A DNA stretch of 64,000 nt from Yamagishiella unicocca. Lineage: Eukaryota; Chlorophyta; Chlorophyceae; Chlamydomonadales; Volvocaceae. Location: assembly GCA_003116995.1 (NCBI GenBank), contig BDSL01000073.1, positions 488,003-552,002 on the forward strand, in the 5' to 3' direction. This document shows, in pieces, positions 56,401 to 64,000 of this stretch (the stretch's first letter is position 1; the number at the start of each line of letters is the position of its first letter). The notes below the pieces were generated by a model that was not told the origin of the DNA, made no database searches, and saw only the letters and a program-made list of their open reading frames with translations. Both the position numbers and the translations under genes were made by a program.

Positions 56401-59400
56401 ACATACATTTGCAACGTCGTGCAGCCTCCAACCACCATACATATGGTGAAGACGTGCGTAAAGAAAGGGAAAAATGTCCACTACTCGCTTTCGCACTTTG
56501 AGCTAGATAGCCAGCAGGCACTCCCAAACGCACGTACATACCAAGGCGTTGATATCAGGTGCTGGTATCCGAGAGGTCCATGCCCCCTCATTGGATTTCG
56601 TGGTGTTCAGCAGCAAGCTCGATGGCAGGTTGCCGTTACTGCAAGCTGGTTCCGGAGCGCCAGCTTCAGTAATAAGTTGTGTCACCGCCGCCGCCGCACG
56701 TGCAGCAGCAGGCAGGGCTCTGGTGTCAAGGCGGGGTGATGCTGGTCGCGACAGGTGCGGTTCTGAGACACCACCATTCATGTCGTTGAAGTTTACGTAC
56801 ACCGTGTCGACATTCGCGGGTTCCTTCTCAGCAGCAGAGCCATACTTCTCGACCTGCTGAACAGCCAAGGGCTTCTTGCACTCCATAGGAACCCGGACAA
56901 TGCCTGCAGCAGTGCGTGTGCGCCCGACGGGAAGACGGAGTGGGACAACAGAGCGGCTTACGATTATCTGCCTGTCCTGCTGGTAAGTTGTAACAGCTAG
57001 CTAGTAGTTAGGCTAGTCGCAATCGATTGGGGCCGTTTCACTACACGGGCCCACAGCTCCATCAGGATCGCAGGGGAACAAGGGAGATCAGTAGTGTCCA
57101 TGCACATTGGGAAACGCGGGACATACACGCAGGCGGCAGGGAAACATGGGACATGCATAAGTGCCCACGCAGGGAAACATGCATGGGACAGATAGAAGAA
57201 GTGCCCAGCCAGGGGAACATGGGGCTTAAATGCCCGCGCAACTTGGTGTCCACGCACAATTAGTATGTCCACGCACAATTAGCGTCCATGCACATTTAGT
57301 GTCCATGCATGCAACGTATTAGTGCCCGCTCGAATAATTAGTGTCCACGCACGTCGCAGATACAAGTCGAAAAATGTATTTTTGGTCAAATGCTTCCGTT
57401 CAGAGGCGAGCGAACAGACACGTTACAGTGAGGGGGGAATGTGAAAATCGAAGTAACGAAGACGGTTAGTTGGCACAGATAAGAAAACTCGCACGAACCT
57501 GGATATGTTCAGCTACATACATCAAGCATGGCATGCATGGCCCTTCACAAACATACGCAGTGTCGGTTGCTTTCATCCATCTAAATCATGTTTAGGGTCC
57601 GCCAGTTACCCTCCATCCAGGGTGTCAGTGCCATTGCTTTGGTGCAATGTACGTATACACTCAACGAAATCCGCCGCAATCCGCGAGCGAGTAAACGCAG
57701 GGAAATAAAAAAGCTGATTTTCGTAAACAAATCGCATCAACTAGTTCCGTATGGCAGGAAAGTTTGCAAACACGTACATATGACGCATGCATGCATGCAT
57801 GCATGTCGGTGCTTGCGTCCGTCGTCCGTACAGCAGGATAAAAGCAAGGGATCATGCCAACGCGAATAGTGTATATACGTTATTAGCAAAGAATTGCACG
57901 AATTGCATTTAAGAGTGGAAGACTCTTACGTTTCAACCGTAATGCATGCAATAATGGTCGTGTATCGGATAAAACTAAACATGTATGTCCGGAAATTGAT
58001 ATACGTATATACCAAATAAATTTACCAAGCCATCCAGTATGTATGTAGTTCATTACCATTGACTCCTGATGAAGCACTACATGAAAACAAGGAACAATGA
58101 ACGAAGGTCGATTAAGATCGATTGTAATATACGCACCCATCCAGATGCGGCCCTCGATGCAGACGTCGGTCATCATGCGGTCCAGCTGTCGCCGGTTCAT
58201 CACGCAGGTTGTTCATCGGATCAAAGCACAAGCAATGAAACGGGCGGGTAGGTGCGAATGGAAATCAGGAGTAAGCAAGGGCAGCACGCAGTACTAGGTG
58301 AGTTTATGTCTATATATATATGCAGCTGCCGTGTATATATGTCAAAATGAGGCGGCACACACACATACATGAATCATTATTATTCTTAATAAAGGATCCA
58401 CGTGCGTACACGCAATTTCATTTATATATATAACATGCATGTTTTGGTCTACCTACCCTCAGTTTTATTTATATATATTATAGGAACATTAATGCCCTAT
58501 GAACATTAATGCCCTATGAACATTCCTTGTCCTTCCTTGTCCTTTCTGTGTTTTATTTGTTCATGGTTAATTGTTCCTTAGCCGTACGGTACCATTCCAT
58601 CATGGAGCCCGCATCAGGGCACATAACAAGCAAGCATCATAAATAATTGAGGGAAAAACGTGTACTTGCACACCGCATAAAAACATTATCATCGATTTGC
58701 GCCACATTTCACCGACACTGCGCGCCCACTGTAGAGCAATTAATACATACTAATAATAATAATAATATTACGCCGGCCGGAGCCTGGCGTGTATTAAGGG
58801 GGTGAGGAACTGAGGGGCGGACTCCGCCCCTACCTATATGCCCGCACCACCGGGTGTAGAGCAATTATATATGCAGTTCTCCATTGCCACCTACCGCGCT
58901 GTTGCGGGCAGCTACGATTGGCCAGCCCACTGTTTTATTTGCATCCTTCGTTCATTCACGATAAGAAAGGAAACATACATACACCTACCGCTTACAAAAG
59001 GGCCCCCACGCACTAGATTTACGTACCCTCAGTAGTTTACGACAATTCATCTGGCCACTGTGGTGCGATACTATGGACTCTTGACTGGCACGCACCTTGA
59101 CTGGCTCCAAGCAAAACAGTTCCGACAGAATACCGTCGCCGGCATCAATGGCGCCTATTTCGACAGCAGCACCGGCAGCAGGTTGTGGGTCTGTTGGTGA
59201 AGCATTCATTGCCCCCTTTACCTCCACAGCAGCAGGCTGCCACTGCTGCTGCTTCTGCTGCATACGTGCTGCTCGGCGGGGCCCAAAATACTCAAGGCTC
59301 TACATTTCCATCGTGCACATAATAAACACACGGGAAAAAGGAGGAATGGCTCGATGGGATAGATGTATGCATGTATGGGATAGTAGAAGTACATGTAACA

Positions 59401-61568
59401 ACAGTTTGATGTATGTATGGGATAGTAGAAGTACATGTAACAACAGTTTGATGTATGGTGACCTGTCAATGCATGGTATGCTGCCACGCAGGCATAAATA
59501 TTGATGCACCAGCAGCAGCGCGTGGGTTAATTTACATGTGCATGCATGGCTAATAATGGCAATAAGAAGAATCATCGTACATATTATTCCCACTTTGGCC
59601 TCCTTGGGCCAGCAGTACGTATTAGCCAGCAGTTGTTTCATGTAATAAGTATGGTATGTCATTCTTTATTACATTCATCAGCAGCAGGAACATTGCACAT
59701 ATGTAGCTATCCTGGTACGTAAATGGTGTACGTGTATGAACTATGGGATGAGAGAGGAATCGATGCTATCAAAGGAACAATGCAGAACATTTGGTAGATA
59801 GACATGAATGGAGAAATGCTTGCTTACACGCACATTGTTCTGGCTTTGGATTGTACCAAAAAAAGAAAACACTAGCTTTGTATCAAAAAAGAAAAACACT
59901 TACATCATAATGTAGGAATTGATAGAGGCCATACATACATACATACCTGCCTGGTGGGGTATATGGATTGTGTGCACGTGTGGGCAGGAAACTAAAAGGA
60001 ATGAAATGCGTGCGCCAGCAGGGATTCATCTATCTTGATCGCTGCTAGCTAACAGTTTTCAACATAGAGATGAGATGCCGATGAATCTTATGAGGTATGA
60101 ATCTTATGAGGTATGAATCTTATTTATTTGTGCGATTTCTCGTTTTTTAACGTGGATGGTGCGTGTTTATTTCTCTCGAGAGAAATAAACACGGTTTAGA
60201 GCTCCTGCAGCAGGTGCCTTTCATAATAATCCGCACACCTAATCAGATGGACCCCTTCCATCCCCACCTACATACCGCAGCATTCTGGTAAAGCACCTCC
60301 CTCCAATCCGATGTAATGGCGGTCATGATTGGGATGAGTCCTGACAGCACCATTCCCTCACGCTGAAGCTGGCAGATGTTGTCCTGCTCCTGTGCATGTT
60401 GGCCCACTGCTGTTACCTCGCCACCACTGCCAGCAGGTGCACCTCGCCCTTCTGCCTGCACTACCTTCACTGCCGAGTTAATCAAGCCCCCACTGCACAG
60501 TGTCGGGGCTGCTGCTGCTGATGATGTGTGCACCTGGTTGCTGTCACATTCACTCATGGCAGCAGTGGCACTGCTGGCCACGTTTGTGACAATAAGTCCA
60601 TGGCAATAAGCAGCATCCGCTGCATCCTTGATGGCGGTTAAGATGGTGGGTTTAGGGGCAAGCACATCCCCCAAAGCTGTCCTGGATCTGCTTGATGCAA
60701 CAGCAGCCTGCAGCCGAGCGCCACCGATTGGCAGAAACCTAACAGTCACAGCCTGCCAAGCACAATTGATGACTGCTGCAGCATTAGCGCTGCGGGCTGA
60801 CGCACAGGTAACTTCATCAATTTCATCCAGGTTATCGTTGGAGGTAATTCGTCGCAACCTGACTTGAGGGCTCTGCAGCTGTCGGCCACCTGCTGTGTGC
60901 CCGCCAGCACTGCTGTCACGAACATCCTTAAAGTCAGCCTTGAACAACATGGGTTCGATGATGACATTCTGCCAGCACCTTGGGGTGGGCCCTCCTAATC
61001 CTGCTGTGCTGGGCTTCATGAGGTCACCATCCTGCTCAATGCTGCTGGTTATGACCACAGCAGCAGCAGATGCAGGTGTAGCTGGGCTGCTTCTCTGGTC
61101 AGGAATTGGGTACTTATGGGCCTCAAGATGAAGGGCACCCACAGAGTCTTCCTTGCACAAGGTTTGAAGCAGGTGTGAGCGCACGTTCTGCAGCAGCGCA
61201 GGTTCTGCCTTCTTGATTGCTTTGTACAGCAACTCTGGGCTTACACCAGGAGCAAAGTCGGCATGAGCCGCTGCGGACGCAAAGCCAAACATCTCTGCGG
61301 CAGCTGCGTTGCCGTAGACAGGAAGCAGCCTGCAGGACTGCGACATGGAGGATCTTGCTGCTGAAACTGTGTTATGCTGTCCCAAGGCGACCACAAGGAC
61401 GCCTTCAGTTGAGTTGTCATGGCGCAATGATAGCTCTTGGAGATCCAAGATTTCCGCGATTGCGTCCTGCTGCTGCTGCCCTGCTGCTGGAATAGCGTTC
61501 ACCAGGTTACATTCTTCTTTCATTGCTCGTCCAGCGCCGAAGCAAAAAGAGAACCATCTGCCGAACAT
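44478..61568 (-). CDS. PAS-type class III guanylyl cyclase, at least 14 exons, over 1500 aa
   Basis: Exons in coding order: 61568-60276, 59299-59096, 58185-58137, (one or more small exons missing), 56976-56542, 55430-53940, 53611-53534, 53222-53067, 52217-52190, 51597-51491, 51141-51007, 50306-50174, 49761-49746, 49511-49406 and 44816-44478. All GT/AG; phases close except across the gap between 58137 and 56976. Seen: no membrane span; PAS-like segments (Q-N-A-A-S-L-E-Y-F-G, and [15 protein letters not shown]); a 497-residue low-complexity Gln/Ser/Thr exon; linker [15 protein letters not shown]; helix F-P-R-H-V-L-A-Y-M. The catalytic domain has both metal aspartates (F-A-D-I-Q-G-F-T and T-I-G-D-C-Y), guanine-selecting Glu (K-V-E-T-I-G-D) and Cys (P-R-F-C-L-F-G-D), and transition-state Asn and Arg (D-T-V-N-T-T-S-R-M-E-S). 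The tail begins [10 protein letters not shown]. Known: these residues specify GTP to cyclic GMP. The M at 61568 begins M-F-G-R-W-F-S-F and is the likely start. Confidence 0.88.
44953..45035 (+). repeat. Dispersed repeat R2, copy in the last cyclase intron
   Basis: Reads aagaacgaaccggtaactcg, then ggggtaatgtagttggtgca and an end gcgcgcgcatgct. It matches 28011-28083. Confidence 0.65.
45175..45312. repeat. 27-bp tandem repeat in the last cyclase intron
   Basis: About five copies of a 27-bp unit containing gcgtcaaacgcaaggaatga, for example starting at 45203 and 45230. Confidence 0.9.
46240..46485. repeat. Cluster of ccggttacc/ggtaaccgg palindromes
   Basis: The motif ggttaccgg or its complement occurs about ten times in 245 bp in both orientations. 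At 46441-46464 two 11-base arms (ccggttaccgg and its complement) are separated by only two bases. Such DNA can form hairpins. A related phrase (ccccggtaaccgggg) is at 50785-50805, in another cyclase intron. Confidence 0.75.
47226..47707. repeat. Pair of 36-bp direct repeats with a GAAA tract
   Basis: The phrase starting ttctggatcgtgccgttcgc, ending gtggggtggtggag, is identical at about 47226-47262 and 47668-47704. The first is followed by a (gaaa)n tract at 47265-47285. Confidence 0.85.
48075..48251 (+). repeat. R1 repeat, most complete copy, with oligo(A) tail
   Basis: Ends acctcttggtctggaaccca, then ctgtaaccgttacaac and seven A. The palindrome TGTAACCGTTACA is intact. About 160 bp upstream is related to 30262-30425. 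TGTAA followed within about 12 bases by an A-run looks like the 3' end of a reverse-transcribed polyadenylated RNA. Confidence 0.7.
50583..50598. repeat. Interstitial telomere-like motif, two units
   Basis: The phrase aaccctaaaaccctaa contains two copies of the Chlamydomonas-type CCCTAAAA repeat, in a cyclase intron. Only two units, so possibly chance. Confidence 0.35.
57778..57803. repeat. (TGCA)n tract in a cyclase intron
   Basis: About five gcat/tgca units in a row. Similar short tgcatg runs are scattered through the AT-rich cyclase introns. Confidence 0.7.
59372..59457. repeat. 42-bp direct duplication in cyclase intron 1
   Basis: The stretch tatgggatagtagaagtaca plus tgtaacaacagtttgatg occurs twice in tandem (from about 59374 and 59416). 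Confidence 0.85.
60162..60193. repeat. Perfect 32-bp palindrome without spacer
   Basis: Left arm cgtgtttatttctctc is followed immediately by its exact complement gagagaaataaacacg, centred on ctcgag. It sits 83 bp past the exon 1 donor in cyclase intron 1. In RNA it would be a 16-bp stem with no room for a loop until the centre opens. Confidence 0.9.
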
Positions 61569-61599
61569 GGTTGAATCGCGCGGGGGCGGAACCACTGCA

Positions 61600-62484
61600 G
61601 GGATCGAGTGACAGGGAACAGGTCGTTTTTATGACAATAAGATGTTACAATGTCCTCAAGCCAACAGCCGAGCAGGCAAGCGCGGCGACGAGCAAATCAG
61701 CAGCTGAGTCGAGGGACCATACCTGTCTGAGTGAAATCAACCGTCCCAATCCCTAAACTTTATGTTGATTAGATTGGTACGCAAGCATCAGCAATGCCTT
61801 CGGGCGGTGAATGTATGCAGGGCATTGAATTGCTAGAGCACGGGTTGGAATGCCTGCGTGATAGGCCACTTTATGAACACAAGGTTAGGACATACATGCG
61901 GCAAGGCTACAAGAAGGATTCGAATGTGTAAACGTACCGAGCCTGTGGTTTTCTGTGACTCATCATATGAAAGCACTTTATTAGGCAGGCAAGAACCCTT
62001 ATTGTCCTGGGTTCGCCAGGGCTTGAGGACACTGTGACGTCTAATTATTAATCACTTCATCTGCTGGCCACAGCAGCTGTGTTTCGTTGTGCAACGACTC
62101 TTGGGCAGTCCTGTACGCTACAGGCTACACGTAAGACATGACTTACAGAGTGAAGTATGAATGAGATAAGGCTGCTTTATAATAACAAGAGTGTCGCTGT
62201 CTATTGCGAATAGACTGCCGTGGCATTACTGTTTTGGGGTACCACTCCGTATTTTCCAGTATTGCGCAGCCTCCCGGCCGCGTCAAGATCTCATTCCCCG
62301 TTATACATAATGAACCACCTTTGGATCACCCCATAATTTGCGCAATTTGCTCGGGGGGAGCATTTGGCAGGTTACAGAGACCCCTGGGAAAGCTTGTTTT
62401 TTGCGTTATCTTTAGTTTGTTTTTGCCAATTTTGTACAGTATTTTCCATGGTATGGCTCGCGTTTGGGACCGAAAGTCTGGTAG
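61600..62484. other. Upstream region of the guanylyl cyclase, no supported gene
   Basis: About 0.9 kb between the cyclase start and transposon copy 2. It should hold the cyclase promoter; no clear TATA box at a typical distance was seen. No reading frame is supported. Confidence 0.5.
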
Positions 62485-64000
62485 AGGCACGCTGGGGGCA
62501 AGTTGCCCGTGACGTACTTGGACGATGTGTGAGATAATTTCGTAATTTTACTTTCTCAATCCTTTGTTTCTTTCTCTTCTAAAAAGACCCAAATAGAGCT
62601 TGCAACGAGCTAAGATCCTAATGCAAAGAGCGCCGCATTTCATGACAGGTTGCGAAGTAGCGGCGGGAAGGCTGGTTCCTTGGATGTTGTTGTAATTATT
62701 TATTGAAGTAAAATTCATAAAAAGTCCGGAGGTGACTGGTTATGAACGGCGTAGTAAAGCGTGCTTGTCTGGCGTCCGTGACGTACCGTGTGCAAGTATA
62801 GTCGCCGACTGAATGCTAGCGCGAAAGCCTTCTTAGACCCGGCCAACAGCCACGTGGTTAAGTACCTCGCCCAACGGTGGATTTCTGCTTCTGAAGCCTC
62901 ACACGCGTCGGCCGTGTGGTGGAGCAGGCTGCAAAATCCTCTGAGGGCGGCCATGTCCTGAAACCGTCGGCGGCCAAAGCCACAGTTCAGTACAGTTGTC
63001 ATTAATGGCTCCAGCCAACCGTGGTGCAGCTGTCGTTGTTTCCAGGCATTCACAGTGTCTGTTCACGCAGCAGCAGTAGTGCTCTATCTCGTTCAGCGGC
63101 CCGTGACCGAGCGAGACCACATTGGCCACAGGCGCGGCCTCTGTCGTGAATGCTGTCATCGCTTTGCCGCTGCCGCTGCCGCCACCGCCGCCACCGCCAA
63201 GATCGCCGGCATCTCCCTGAACCTCGACACTGTTGCGATCTGCACCTCTGCTGCTGCCGCCGCCGCCACGGTTCGCGGATTTCCTTTGTGCACCCCGACT
63301 GTTGCTGCCATGGCTATTGAAGTCACTGGAGGCGCCGGCACCCCAAGCCCCCGCGCCCACTTCCATTAACGGTGCTATCGCTGACCGCGACGCGGATGGT
63401 GAGCCACAGCTGCTGCTGGTGATGAGCAGTAGAAGTCAACTCGTGGGTGTGGCCGCAGGGAGAGGAGGTCGCGTCACGGCGACGGGAGGGGGCGCCAGGG
63501 TGTCCGTTCATCACGGTGGACGGTCATTACCGTCAAATGGTCCTTGCCGCAACAAGTAGAGGTCCCTCGTCGAGCAGAAGATGGAAAAGTTGGTGAATCT
63601 GACACGGGAAATGCCTCTCGACAAAACAGCAGCAGTGGCGGTGGGGGGAGAAGCAGTAGCAGACAGGGGGACAAAAGCATCCACATCCACTTCAGCGGTA
63701 ATGGCACAACAGGGCGCCTCAGTGGCGGATGACTGCTTGTGCCACGAGTCTTCACCAGAATCCCGCTCCCATCTGACCAGCGGCGTGCAGGTGATCGCCC
63801 TACACATCCACTGCTGTCCGTCCCGGTGACGGCCGCCAAGGGGCGAGATCATGGGGGGCCCCTTTGGTGAAGCTAAAATGAAAGGAGAAAAACAACGGTA
63901 AACAGCCCTGTAGCCGATGTAAAAACAATAGGAAAACGGCGGTGTGCGCGTTTTGCGAAATTCGTTGGATGGGGGGATAGGGGCTCGCGCATTTCAAGGG
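62485..64000. mobile_element. DNA transposon, copy 2, truncated by the window end
   Basis: Begins aggcacgctgggggcaagtt and is collinear with copy 1 (21533 onward) for 1516 bp to the end of the window. Differences are point changes and short indels, including an extra glycine-rich stretch near 63250-63275. The right terminal repeat lies outside. Confidence 0.88.
62715..63053 (-). CDS. Transposon-encoded C-terminal exon, intact in copy 2
   Basis: A 112-codon frame (N-A-W-K-Q-R-Q-L-H-H-G-W to Q-S-P-P-D-F-L) is uninterrupted here and frameshifted in copy 1. The codon before N is GTG, and a CACAG-like acceptor lies just upstream on the minus strand, so it is more likely an exon than a whole gene. 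The upstream exon probably contains the Gly/Ser-rich linker at 63366-63080. Rich in Arg, His and aromatic residues; no family recognised. Confidence 0.45.
   Translation of the reverse strand: MNAWKQRQLHHGWLEPLMTTVLNCGFGRRRFQDMAALRGFCSLLHHTADACEASEAEIHRWARYLTTWLLAGSKKAFALAFSRRLYLHTVRHGRQTSTLYYAVHNQSPPDFL

Overview
The window looks like nuclear DNA of a volvocine green alga (Chlorophyta, Chlamydomonadales). The support is a secreted pherophorin with an S-P-R-P-P linker, a PAS-type class III guanylyl cyclase of the kind common in Chlamydomonas and Volvox, intron-rich genes with strict GT/AG borders, GC-rich exons, TGTAA poly(A) signals, and two copies of CCCTAAAA. No bacterial operon, rRNA, CRISPR array or convincing tRNA was seen. 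All exon structures were assembled by hand from splice sites, reading-phase continuity and family motifs. Where every exon phase closes, the model is strong.

Layout. About 1.5-6.9 kb (minus): a complete 8-exon organelle-targeted TauD/TfdA-type 2-oxoglutarate dioxygenase whose longer introns are filled with different minisatellites. 8.5-9.3 kb (plus): an intronless gene for a polytopic membrane protein. 11.1-13.6 kb (minus): a 4-exon, 319-residue membrane/coiled-coil protein resembling a plant chloroplast DUF948-like family, with a 44-bp minisatellite in intron 1. 14.5-20.0 kb (plus): a multi-exon F-box-like/leucine-rich-repeat gene. 21.0-24.15 kb: a 532-bp inverted-repeat element abutting a 2.6-kb DNA transposon with terminal repeats of about 187 bp. 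A second copy of that transposon starts at 62485 and runs off the window. 24.6-24.9 kb (minus): a possible small gene. 25.2-27.1 kb (plus): a 4-exon, 164-residue single-span membrane protein. 28.4-29.8 kb and 40.9-42.3 kb: a 1.4-kb direct segmental duplication. 33.0-37.1 kb (plus): a complete 8-exon pherophorin, convergent with a 37.7-40.3 kb minus-strand gene that looks like a beta-barrel envelope protein. 44.5-61.6 kb (minus): a guanylyl cyclase with at least 14 exons, two of them microexons of 16 and 28 nt, and a 4.6-kb last intron holding dispersed repeats.

The genes do not form a pathway; this is ordinary mosaic nuclear DNA. The most unusual material is non-coding. One short dispersed repeat carries a perfect TGTAAC-N-GTTACA palindrome, which puts an algal poly(A) signal on both strands; one copy lies between the convergent pherophorin and envelope genes. 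Others are the array-per-intron dioxygenase gene, the nested transposon pair, and a perfect 32-bp palindrome in the first cyclase intron. Names given to families come from remembered motifs and were not checked by any search.
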